Below, one piece after another: positions 17,045 to 24,034 of a stretch of 24,644 nucleotides of DNA. The translations under genes and the position numbers were made by a program. Within the stretch, counting starts at the first letter, position 1; every line of letters begins with the position of its first letter. This DNA comes from UBA6078 sp964468685. Its GTDB lineage: Bacteria; Desulfobacterota; Syntrophia; Syntrophales; UBA2210. The stretch covers positions 1-24,644 of the forward strand of contig CAYXUH010000018.1 of the NCBI GenBank assembly GCA_964468685.1. The letters run 5' to 3'. The notes under the pieces are model-generated. The model saw nothing but the letters and a program-made list of their open reading frames with translations, ran no database searches and had not been told where the DNA came from.

Positions 17045-17055
17045 CCCCCCCCCCC
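17045..17055 (-). promoter_or_regulatory. 11-G homopolymer acting as ribosome-binding site of the CoA-transferase alpha gene
   Basis: Eleven consecutive C on the plus strand give AAAA, then G11, then AT and the ATG at 17042. The G-run supplies the only Shine-Dalgarno-like sequence. Tracts of this length are slippage-prone in bacteria, so the run length may vary between cells or be a sequencing error point. Confidence 0.55.
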
Positions 17056-17127
17056 TTTTGAGATCGCAAACCCGTCCCGCCCCATCAAGAGCGCCATTTG
17101 AAGCGTCCCCCCGTGTATGACCCGAGA

Positions 17128-17946
17128 TCACCGGGGAGGAACAAGATTCCTGAAGATCCGTCCGTCGGGGGCATGCTCCTGCACATCATCCCCTTCAAGG
17201 ACTATGCGCGTCATGACCCCCGCTATGTCTTTCCCCCTTGTCGATTCGAGAACCTCGCCGATCATCTCGAAACCGCACAGCTCCTCCAGTGTCACGATCG
17301 TGGGAACCACCATATGGAGTCTTTGCTCCCGGTATCCTTCGAGCGCCTTCGCAGGCGTTATCCAGAGATGCTTGGTCAGCTCATCCCCATCATGGAGGGC
17401 CTCCTGCTCGGGAGGCACCTCGGCTACAAAGAATCTCGTGTCGTAACGAATCGGTGACAACTCCGGTGTAATCCAGTGAGAAAAATAGTGCAATCGATCA
17501 AGGGCAAGCGTCAGATCTTCCCTTCGGAGCACCTCGGGAAAAGACAAGTCCCCGCCGTGCACCCTTTCCCGGTACGACAGGAACCGCCGGTCGATATCGT
17601 CGGAGTTGAAGGAAAGAAGGGTCCCGTCTCTTTGGCATGCAAGGAGAAGCCCTACCTCTTCGAAGGTCTCTCTGATGGCCGCGACCCAGATACCCATGGC
17701 CCTTTCCGGAAGCGACACGCCGTCGAGCGCGCCTTGCGCCCTTGTCAGATCGGGCTCACCGCAGAAATTCTCAATATTTGGAAGGCAGTCCTCCTCCTCG
17801 ACCTTCCCCCCGGGGAAAACATATGAGCTGGGGACAAAGGCGCTCCTGGAATTCCTGAGGGCCATCAGGACCTCGAACCCTTTACCCTCTCCATTTACTT
17901 GACGCAACAGGATAACCGTTGCCGCATCTGTTGGCGTAACTGCCAT
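17128..17946 (-). CDS. NUDIX hydrolase (NUDT19-like, with split Nudix box)
   Basis: This 272-residue protein hydrolyses nucleoside-diphosphate-linked compounds. The fold begins AATVILLRQV; FPGG is at 44-47 and RETFEEVG at 92-99. In a normal Nudix box these are about ten residues apart. Here roughly 45 residues separate them, as in the NUDT19 group, whose eukaryotic members cleave CoA and acyl-CoA. A CoA-turnover role is attractive because CoA-transferase genes follow 85 bp downstream on the same strand, but it is inference. I chose the ATG at 17946 (GGGAG six bases upstream); a GTG at 17964 is the alternative, adding six residues. A strong promoter lies at 18089-18118. Confidence 0.85.
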   Translation of the reverse strand: MAVTPTDAATVILLRQVNGEGKGFEVLMALRNSRSAFVPSSYVFPGGKVEEEDCLPNIENFCGEPDLTRAQGALDGVSLPERAMGIWVAAIRETFEEVGLLLACQRDGTLLSFNSDDIDRRFLSYRERVHGGDLSFPEVLRREDLTLALDRLHYFSHWITPELSPIRYDTRFFVAEVPPEQEALHDGDELTKHLWITPAKALEGYREQRLHMVVPTIVTLEELCGFEMIGEVLESTRGKDIAGVMTRIVLEGDDVQEHAPDGRIFRNLVPPR

Positions 17947-18088
17947 TCCGATCTCCCGACTCACGCGCCACGTCCCTCCGTCACCCGAATAAGCGGTTCA
18001 TTTACATGATGAATCTTTGAAATAAAGGACACCCCCCCATCCCTGACGGAACCGCCGGGAGGTGATTCACTAAAACACCGTGAATTTA

Positions 18089-18118
18089 ATCATATTCATT
18101 TTTTTGCCCCGGAGTCAA
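18089..18118 (-). promoter_or_regulatory. sigma70-type promoter of the NUDIX/CoA-transferase operon
   Basis: TTGACT (18118-18113, 5 of 6), an 18-bp spacer and TATGAT (18094-18089, 5 of 6) read left. The spacer holds a run of A. Just downstream, around the expected start, lies the inverted repeat ATTCAC-N9-GTGAAT (18065-18085), a possible operator. The leader to the NUDIX start would be about 130 bases. Confidence 0.65.
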
Positions 18119-18180
18119 GCAATGTCTGATAATTGTAAAAGCTGCTGTTTCTATCTAAGGCCATATCAGCAGGTTCTCCT

Positions 18181-18208
18181 TTGAACTTTTCGCAATGTGT
18201 GCTATATG
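18181..18208 (+). promoter_or_regulatory. possible promoter of the alpha/beta hydrolase gene
   Basis: TTGAAC (18181-18186, 4 of 6) and TATATG (18203-18208, 4 of 6) are 16 bp apart and face the hydrolase gene at 18342. The 377-bp space between the divergent genes otherwise holds only the leftward promoter. Confidence 0.4.
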
Positions 18209-18341
18209 TTCCGCAAGAGTTCCCTCACGGGACTGCATAATATATCATATGGTTAGGATCTTCATTGCTACTATCGCAAGAAAGGCGTCACAGCCTCGTC
18301 CCCATCTGGGGGAAAACTCTTTTCAGACAAGGAGAGATACA

Positions 18342-19205
18342 ATGAATACAATCCAGGTAGAGGTCCCGAGGGGGAGGTTCTCTGTACGTGATTCCGGAAA
18401 CACAGACGGGTATCCTGTCGTCATGATACACGGCTGGCCGGAGAGTTCCTACTGCTGGGAGGCCGTCCGCCCCTTTCTGAAGGACACTTTCAGGATCATC
18501 GCGCCCGATCTCAGAGGCCTGGGGGACAGCGAACGCACGATGGAATCACACCTCTATCAGAAGATGGAGCTGGCGAAGGATATCGTGGAAATCCTTGATA
18601 CCCTTGAGGTCAAAGACTTTTTTCTCGTCGGACACGACTGGGGGGGCGTCGTCGCCCAGGAGGTAGCCCTCGCCATTCCGGGAAGGGTCAAAAAGTTTGT
18701 CCTGATGAACATCCCGGTGATCAACAATGTGAAAGGAAATGCGGAGGCCCTCGAGATCATGCGGTCCCGAAACTGCATTCCCTTCTGGTACCAGTACTTT
18801 CAGCAGCAACCGGGCCTGCCGGAGGCGATGATCAGGGGAAATGAGGAGACTTGGATCCGGTATTTCTTCGGAAAGGCTGGGATAGAGGGAGCGATCCCCG
18901 GCAAGGCCATTCGAGAGTACATCAGGTGCTACCGGATCGAGGATACACCGGCCACCGGTGCCGGGTACTACCGGAACATGCGGTACGACGGAAAGAGATG
19001 GGCCGCGCTTACGGGAAAGAAGTTCCCCATGCCCGCCCTGTATATCCACGGCAGTGGCGACACGGTAATTATCCCCGCATACCTCAACCACATTGAGGAT
19101 TGTTTTGATACCATCGAGGTCTCCACGATTGAGGCGGGCCACTTCGTACAAGAGGAAAAACCGGAAGAGGTTGCCGGCCTGCTGAATGAGTTTCTGGGCA
19201 CATAG
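18342..19205 (+). CDS. Alpha/beta hydrolase, epoxide hydrolase/haloalkane dehalogenase type
   Basis: This 287-residue cytoplasmic hydrolase has the catalytic Asp type of nucleophile: GHDWGG with D99. H267 in AGHFVQEE and D240 in GSGD complete the likely catalytic set. HGWPES (30-35) supplies the oxyanion part and APDLRGLGDS (54-63) follows the family. A YY pair (209-210) in the cap could be the epoxide-opening tyrosine, which favours epoxide hydrolase, but haloacetate dehalogenases share much of this pattern. I use the ATG at 18342 with AAGGAGAG upstream; an in-frame start at 18195 would add 49 residues unlike the family. DUF1330 follows 143 bp downstream on the same strand. Confidence 0.9.
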   Translation: MNTIQVEVPRGRFSVRDSGNTDGYPVVMIHGWPESSYCWEAVRPFLKDTFRIIAPDLRGLGDSERTMESHLYQKMELAKDIVEILDTLEVKDFFLVGHDWGGVVAQEVALAIPGRVKKFVLMNIPVINNVKGNAEALEIMRSRNCIPFWYQYFQQQPGLPEAMIRGNEETWIRYFFGKAGIEGAIPGKAIREYIRCYRIEDTPATGAGYYRNMRYDGKRWAALTGKKFPMPALYIHGSGDTVIIPAYLNHIEDCFDTIEVSTIEAGHFVQEEKPEEVAGLLNEFLGT

Positions 19206-19348
19206 CATCCCATTCCATTCGCGACAACATACGGCAAAGAACTTCTTGAGACATCTCAGGAACATGACAGAGGGAAACCGGTCTGTTCACACAGGCATCA
19301 GGCCAGTCAGAAATCTCAGTATACAACGATATGAAAGGGAAGCATACA

Positions 19349-19723
19349 ATGGTTTCAATCGAACCGACCGGTGATCAGCTGCGCCAACTGCGGGACCTGA
19401 CCCATGAGGGGCCGATTGTCATGCTCAACCTGCTCAAGTTCAAACCGGACGGCGGGACGGAATCGTACGACCGGTATTCCGCGGTAGCTGGACGACTCGT
19501 CACAGAGATCGGCGGCAGGATTCTCTACTACGGCACACAGAAGATGCCCTTTATCGGTCACGAAGAGTGGGATGCCATGCTCCTCATCGAGTATCCCTCA
19601 CGAGCGGCTTTTCTCACAATGACCAACGACGAGAGGTACCAGTCCGCCGCCCACTACCGGCACGATGCGCTGGTTGATTCACGCCTCTATGCCATGGAGA
19701 CGATTCCACCTCCAAAGAGATAA
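19349..19723 (+). CDS. DUF1330 family protein
   Basis: This 124-residue small protein has the dimeric alpha/beta-barrel pattern of DUF1330. PIVMLNLLKFKP lies near the N-terminus, YDRYSAVAGRLVTEIGGRILYYG follows as a helix-strand unit, then WDAMLLIEYPSRAAFLTM, and a late segment with YQSAAHYRHDALVDSRL. The family has no settled function; some relatives bind or modify small molecules. The ATG at 19349 follows AAGGGAAG; an ATG at 19331 would add six residues. It follows the alpha/beta hydrolase and may share its transcript. Confidence 0.83.
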   Translation: MVSIEPTGDQLRQLRDLTHEGPIVMLNLLKFKPDGGTESYDRYSAVAGRLVTEIGGRILYYGTQKMPFIGHEEWDAMLLIEYPSRAAFLTMTNDERYQSAAHYRHDALVDSRLYAMETIPPPKR

Positions 19724-19795
19724 GGCGATAGCGCACACACGGGGAAATCGCCGGCACCTCCGTTCACAGAATAGAGAGAGGGAAAATAGTCGTTC

Positions 19796-20365
19796 CTATC
19801 GTACTAGATCCTGCCCGATCCGGAATGCCTCTTCGAGAAGCGCCGTATCATCCCGTGCGGGGTTGTCGTGGCTGTCCGTATGGATAATCTGTCCGACCGG
19901 TATCATCCCGAGGCCGGTGCCCGTCATTCCGACAAGCCAGCGAATCGAACGCTCATACTGACTCGGATCGGGGGCGCCCTGGGAGAGGGCAAGTGCGTAA
20001 GTCTTCCCCGGCGAAACCATGGAATCGTAGCCGCCGTCAGGCCTGTTCGCATAGAGAGAGTAGACCCTGTCAACAAACAGTTTCATCTGGCCGGCGAGAC
20101 GATACATGTAGATCGGACAGCCGACGATGGTGCCATCGCTGGCCTTTATGGCTTCGAGATATTCACTCAGGCCGTCACGCTGTTTGCAGAACCCGGGATT
20201 GTCGCGGCAACTGAGGCATCCCATACACCCCTTCATATCAATGTCGTGGAGTCTCACCTCCGTCGTTTTGGCGCCCTTTGACCGCGCACCCTCAAGCATC
20301 GACCCGATTATCGTTGAAGTATTCCCCTGCTTCCGGGGGCTCCCATTGAAAGCCAGAATCTGCAT
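19796..20365 (-). CDS. Iron-sulfur flavoprotein / NADPH-dependent FMN reductase family
   Basis: This 189-residue flavodoxin-fold protein begins MQILAFNGSPRKQGNTSTI, the FMN-phosphate loop. Cysteines 47, 50, 53 and 60 (CMGCLSCRDNPGFC) form the compact cluster motif known from archaeal iron-sulfur flavoprotein, here with six rather than five residues before the last Cys. It probably carries FMN and a [4Fe-4S] cluster and moves electrons in anaerobic metabolism. GCPIYMYRLAGQMKLFVDR (82-100) is the second flavin-contact region. I use the ATG at 20365, which has GGGGAGGG upstream, rather than a frame extended to 20464. It is convergent with DUF1330. The 72-bp gap between them has a weak GGCGAT/ATCGCC inverted repeat. 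Confidence 0.9.
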   Translation of the reverse strand: MQILAFNGSPRKQGNTSTIIGSMLEGARSKGAKTTEVRLHDIDMKGCMGCLSCRDNPGFCKQRDGLSEYLEAIKASDGTIVGCPIYMYRLAGQMKLFVDRVYSLYANRPDGGYDSMVSPGKTYALALSQGAPDPSQYERSIRWLVGMTGTGLGMIPVGQIIHTDSHDNPARDDTALLEEAFRIGQDLVR

Positions 20366-20390
20366 GTATCCCTCCCCTTTTTTTGTCAGT

Positions 20391-20420
20391 ATTATTAAAT
20401 TTGGTGACCGTACCTTCCAA
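20391..20420 (-). promoter_or_regulatory. possible promoter of the flavoprotein gene
   Basis: TTGGAA (20420-20415, 4 of 6), 18 bp, then AATAAT (20396-20391, 5 of 6) point to the flavoprotein start at 20365. A GCATAT-ATCG-ATATGC inverted repeat (20471-20486) lies further upstream. Confidence 0.35.
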
Positions 20421-20505
20421 GACAACAGCGATCGGAAAGACACGCGCCTTCTTTTAGAACACACCTCGTAGCATATATCGATATGCCTGACTGTCGGAAT
20501 TAATG

Positions 20506-20540
20506 AAGCGGGTCCCGCTACCGTGAAGCGGGATCCGCTT
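20506..20540 (-). terminator. hairpin after binding protein gene 1, terminator-like
   Basis: AAGCGGGTCCCGCT (20506-20519) pairs with AGCGGGATCCGCTT (20527-20540), with one mismatch and a 7-base loop, 28 bp after the stop of the gene at 20569. On the minus strand only a weak T-rich CATTAATT follows. On the plus strand it is followed by TTTTCTGATTTTT, so it may act in either direction. It corresponds to the hairpin at 22591-22632 in the second copy. Confidence 0.5.
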
Positions 20541-20568
20541 TTCTGATTTTTATGTGTGGAGAGATCTG

Positions 20569-21945
20569 CTACTTCTTATCCCTCTTCCTCAAATCAGCGG
20601 GGAGAACATAGTCTTTTTGACTCCCGCCGCCAACTCTCTCAAATATCTTTTCATTCTCTTTGCAGGAAGCTCCCAGATACTGGATCTTTCCATCGTTGAC
20701 GAACTGAGCCATGGGCTGCATAAAGACACCGGGATAGGTCGTATGCTGGGGATCGTTCGGATCGACCCTGACCTTGGAGTGGAAGTAGGGTTTGACCCGC
20801 TTCTGTTCGTAGGCCATCTTGCCCAGCGAATAGGTGGTCTCCACCGTCTCCATCGCCGTGATCAGCTTGTCGATGTCATCCACACCGCCTGCGGTCTCAA
20901 TTACCTTCTTGATGAAATAGATGTCCGCATAGGCGAGGTGAACGTGAAGCTGGGTCGGAATCTTATGTTTCGTGGCCATCTTCACGAAGGGAATGGTCTT
21001 CTCCGTCAGCGGAAGTCGGCACTCCATAAAAGAGGTAACAACGCCCAGACACTTACCGCCGGTCAGCTTCCAGAAATCGGAGGTCTGTGAGACACCGCCG
21101 TAGAGGCTGACGGGGAGATCCCGAGCGGCGGAATCGGCCCACTGTTTGACAAACGATTCCGTGTCGGTGAACCAGGAGCTGACGTAGAAGATTGACTGAG
21201 CCCCTGTCCCGGCGATCTGCTGGAGGAGAGGCAGGTACATCGTCCCTCTCGGTTTAACCGCCTTGCTATAGACGACCTCGATCCCATAGTCCTTCTTGAG
21301 AATTTCCTCCCAGGGGGGGAGGCCCAGGGAGGGGATTCCATCTCGCCACGCCTTGGTCCACTCAAGGTCTTCCCAGAGAATGGCCATCTTTTTGAAGCCT
21401 CCTGGAAACGCATGCGGTGGAATGTTGTCCCAGCCGTATCTCATCTGGGCGTAGTGGGCCGGCTCCGGATCCCAGTCACGGAAGCAGAACTTGTACTTTT
21501 CGTACTCGTCGACGACCCGGTCCGTCAATTCGCGCCCCATGGGACCGTTGAAGATCAGGATATGCGGGTAGTCCTTGAACATTACTGCAGCGTTTTCCTG
21601 GGCGGCGAGGCAGATTTCCGTCCTCCCCTCGACGAAGACGAAATCCGCCTTCTCTTCCATCAGCAGACGACGCGCACCCTCCACCGTCAGGGACGTGGCA
21701 CCCTTGTTATCGGCGATCACGTATCTCAGCAGTCGGCCGAGGACCCCGCCCGCCTCGTTGATCTCCTGGACCGCCAGTTTCTGGATTGCCATGCAGGGTC
21801 TCGTCCCAGGTGAAAGGACCATACCCACATAGCCGATCACGATCGGTTCCCCCGACGGAGCGGCGCTCGTCCCTGTGGGCGCGAAACAGAGCGTCAGTGA
21901 AAGTATTGCGACAATAAACAAGCCAAACCTGAATTTTTTTACCAT
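20569..21945 (-). CDS. Orphan Liv-type periplasmic substrate-binding protein, copy 1
   Basis: This 458-residue secreted protein belongs to the type-1 periplasmic binding family. The signal peptide covers about residues 1-28 (MVKKFRFGLFIVAILSLTLC, cut near TSA-A). Domain landmarks are IVIGYVGMVLSPGTRPCMA, AVQEINEAGGVLGR, VEGRTEICLAAQE and KPRGTMYLPLLQQIAG. It is a close paralogue of the protein at 22664-24034: 46 of the first 50 residues agree. The segment around WDPEPAHYAQMRYGWDNIPP and some loops facing the likely cleft differ, which suggests a changed ligand. No permease or ATPase gene is adjacent, so it must use another importer or serve as a sensor. I chose ATG 21945 over the GTG at 21948; GGAGG lies 8 bases upstream. 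Confidence 0.92.
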   Translation of the reverse strand: MVKKFRFGLFIVAILSLTLCFAPTGTSAAPSGEPIVIGYVGMVLSPGTRPCMAIQKLAVQEINEAGGVLGRLLRYVIADNKGATSLTVEGARRLLMEEKADFVFVEGRTEICLAAQENAAVMFKDYPHILIFNGPMGRELTDRVVDEYEKYKFCFRDWDPEPAHYAQMRYGWDNIPPHAFPGGFKKMAILWEDLEWTKAWRDGIPSLGLPPWEEILKKDYGIEVVYSKAVKPRGTMYLPLLQQIAGTGAQSIFYVSSWFTDTESFVKQWADSAARDLPVSLYGGVSQTSDFWKLTGGKCLGVVTSFMECRLPLTEKTIPFVKMATKHKIPTQLHVHLAYADIYFIKKVIETAGGVDDIDKLITAMETVETTYSLGKMAYEQKRVKPYFHSKVRVDPNDPQHTTYPGVFMQPMAQFVNDGKIQYLGASCKENEKIFERVGGGSQKDYVLPADLRKRDKK

Positions 21946-22490
21946 CACTCTTCCCTCCTTTTTTAGTTGAGTGCTTTCCTATGAACATTCCCGCGGGTTT
22001 TTTTCCGCAGTCACCACGGGTTTCAAAGTGTCCCTTTCGGGTATAAGCCCGATCGGGATTACAAATGTTCCTTAAAAACCGGCAACCGTATTACCATCAT
22101 AGGTACGTGGGATAAATTATCAGTGAAGTTTTTCGAATGACTCCGCGAAAGGCTGGAGGAAACGTCCTTATAAACAATCTGTGCTGATATCGTGGAATTC
22201 GAACTGTAGCAGGATAAAACGAATATCACTAACTTCCCCCCTGGATAGTAAAGATATCGTCAACCAGAAACAGTAGCAGATCGGAGATTCCATTCACAAT
22301 CAACAGCAGAGAGTGTATGATTCTTGGGAAGCTTCTCCAGCATTTTACTTTCTTAGTTTGGTAGCATTTCCGGTCTTTCCCTGTCAAGAGAAAATGGCTA
22401 TTCCAAGCGGCGGAACACCCCGTCTCGGGCTTACACAAGGAGATGGTATCCACGGATATACCGATTCGCTCCGCTCTCTGGTATTAATTC
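21946..22490 (-). promoter_or_regulatory. long conserved leader of binding protein gene 1
   Basis: This 545-bp stretch upstream of the gene has no convincing gene of its own. From 22073 to 22490 it aligns without a gap to 24162-24579. Positions 22073-22234 differ at about five bases and 22379-22490 at none. A perfect TTGACA on the minus strand (22387-22382) lies in the invariant block, with TACCAA 18 bp on as a weak -10 box. If used, the mRNA leader would be about 400 bases. A 72-codon plus-strand frame crosses the block but looks non-coding. Confidence 0.5.
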
Positions 22491-22590
22491 TGCTTGCACT
22501 TTTTATTGCATCAAAGACTTATAAAAAGTGAGCTTCATTAATTCGACCTGCACCTTGTATCGCGCCGAAGGCTTATACAAGGTGAGTCTT
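22483..22590. repeat. two tandem 54-bp repeats, each with a hairpin
   Basis: Units 22483-22536 and 22537-22590 both start ATTAATTC and both contain a perfect 10-bp inverted repeat with a 14-base loop. The arms are 22497-22506/22521-22530 (CACTTTTTAT) and 22551-22560/22575-22584 (CACCTTGTAT). The two differences in the arm are matched by compensating changes in the opposite arm. They end exactly where the terminator of the second binding-protein gene begins. The first 18 bases of unit two recur at 24572-24589. Confidence 0.7.
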
Positions 22591-22632
22591 ATTAAAAAAC
22601 GGGCCCCACTGCTGATACAGCGGGACCCGTTT
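22591..22632 (-). terminator. Rho-independent terminator of binding protein gene 2
   Basis: On the minus strand AAACGGGTCCCGCTG pairs with CAGTGGGGCCCGTTT across a 6-base loop, with two G-U type pairs. TTTTTT and then AATAAG follow directly. It lies 31 bp after the stop of the gene at 22664, the standard place and shape. Confidence 0.82.
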
Positions 22633-22663
22633 GGATAACATTGATACGTGCAAAGATATGTTA

Positions 22664-24034
22664 TTACTTCTTGTCCCTCTTTCTGAGTTCGGCCGGATAG
22701 ACATAATTTTCCGGTTTCCCCATTCCGAGTTTCTCGAAAAGTCCTTCATTCTCAGGGCACGAGCCTCCCAAAAAGACGACCTTCCCGTCGTTCTGGAATT
22801 GACCCATCACCTGAATATATGCACCGGGATAGGTCACGTGTGTGGGATCAGCCGGATCGACCCTCATCTTGGAGTGGAAGAAAGGCCCGATCCGCTGCTG
22901 CTGGTAGGCCATCTTACCCATCGAATAGGTGGTCTCGGTCGTCTCCATCGCCTTGATCAGCTTGTCGATATCATCCACACCGCCTGCGGTCTCGATTACC
23001 TTCTTGATGAAGTAAATGTCCGCGTAGGCACAGTGAACGTGAACCTGGGCCGGAATATTATGTCTCTTAGCCAAATCCACGAAAGGGATGGTCTTCTCCG
23101 TCAAAGGAAGCCGGGCCTCCGTAAAGGCACAGACAGCTCCCAGGCCCTTTCCGCCGGTCAGCTTCCAGAAATCCTGGGTCTGTGCAACACCCCCGTAAAG
23201 AACAATGGGGATATCACGCGCGGCAGAATCGGCCCACTGCTTGGTAAAGGATTCTACATCGGTGAACCAGGAGCTGACGTAGAGGATATAGTCGGCCTTC
23301 TTCCCGGCGATCTGCTGAAGGATAGGCAGGTACATCGTCCCGCGCGGTTTGACCGGCTTGCTGTAGACAATCTCGTACCCGTATTCTTCGATCATATCCT
23401 CCCAGCGTCCGTACCCTCGTGAAGGATCCCCATTACGAAACGGCTTGCTCCATTCAAGATCCTCCCAGAGGATGGCTACCTTCTTCATATTCGGCAGCAT
23501 CTTATGGTATACGTCTTTGAAGAAGTATCTCATCTGGGCGTATTGACACACCTCTGGATCGTAGTCACGGAAACAGAACTTGTACTTCTCGTAGTCATCG
23601 ACGACCCGATCGGTCAGCTCCATCCCCAATGCACCGTTGAATATCATGATGTGCGGGTAGTCCTTGAACATGGACGCCGCGCTCTCCTGGGCGGCAAGGC
23701 AGATCTCCGTCCTCCCCTCGATAAAAATGAACTTCGCCTCCTCTTCGAGGAGCAGACGCCGTGTACCTTCCACCGTCAGAGACGTCGCGCCCTTGTTATC
23801 GGCGATCACATACTTCAGGGGACGTCCAAGCACCCCGCCCGCCTCGTTGATCTCCTGAACCGCCAGCTTCTGGATAGCCATGCAGGGTCTCGTGCCCGGC
23901 GAAAGCACCATCCCCACGTACCCGATCACGATCGGCTCTCCCGACGGAGCAGCACTCATCCCGGTGGACGCGAAACAAAGCGTCAGTGAAAGTATTGCGA
24001 CAACGAATAAGCCAAATCTGAATCTCTTTACCAT
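22664..24034 (-). CDS. Orphan Liv-type periplasmic substrate-binding protein, copy 2
   Basis: This 456-residue paralogue of the protein at 20569-21945 has the same signal peptide type (MVKRFRFGLFVVAILSLTLC) and domain order. It is two residues shorter, the difference falling in the variable middle (DYDPEVCQYAQMRYFFKDV). The C-terminal part with VETAGGVDD-type helix and the RKRDKK end is shared. I use the second of two adjacent ATG codons (24034; the first is 24037), because the codon aligned with the first is GTG in copy 1. GGAGG lies 8 bases upstream. An ATG at 24061 would place the ribosome site inside the gene. It is transcribed left, ends at a clear terminator, and has no adjacent transporter genes. 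Export to the periplasm is expected. Confidence 0.92.
   Translation of the reverse strand: MVKRFRFGLFVVAILSLTLCFASTGMSAAPSGEPIVIGYVGMVLSPGTRPCMAIQKLAVQEINEAGGVLGRPLKYVIADNKGATSLTVEGTRRLLLEEEAKFIFIEGRTEICLAAQESAASMFKDYPHIMIFNGALGMELTDRVVDDYEKYKFCFRDYDPEVCQYAQMRYFFKDVYHKMLPNMKKVAILWEDLEWSKPFRNGDPSRGYGRWEDMIEEYGYEIVYSKPVKPRGTMYLPILQQIAGKKADYILYVSSWFTDVESFTKQWADSAARDIPIVLYGGVAQTQDFWKLTGGKGLGAVCAFTEARLPLTEKTIPFVDLAKRHNIPAQVHVHCAYADIYFIKKVIETAGGVDDIDKLIKAMETTETTYSMGKMAYQQQRIGPFFHSKMRVDPADPTHVTYPGAYIQVMGQFQNDGKVVFLGGSCPENEGLFEKLGMGKPENYVYPAELRKRDKK

Noticed and set aside
15942..17120. 392-codon open frame on the plus strand
   Set aside because: It is antisense to the two CoA-transferase genes, shows no recognisable domain, and crosses their overlap without any signal of its own.
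22313..22531. 72-codon plus-strand frame in the conserved leader, with a 63-codon counterpart at 24402-24593
   Set aside because: Both start with GTG without a good ribosome site. In the part where the copies differ I count about six amino-acid-changing and four silent codon differences, no sign of protein conservation, and the ends are unrelated. The identity is better explained by the DNA or RNA itself.
22483..22590. CRISPR array
   Set aside because: Only two directly abutting units without spacers, with imperfect identity; no cas genes in the window.
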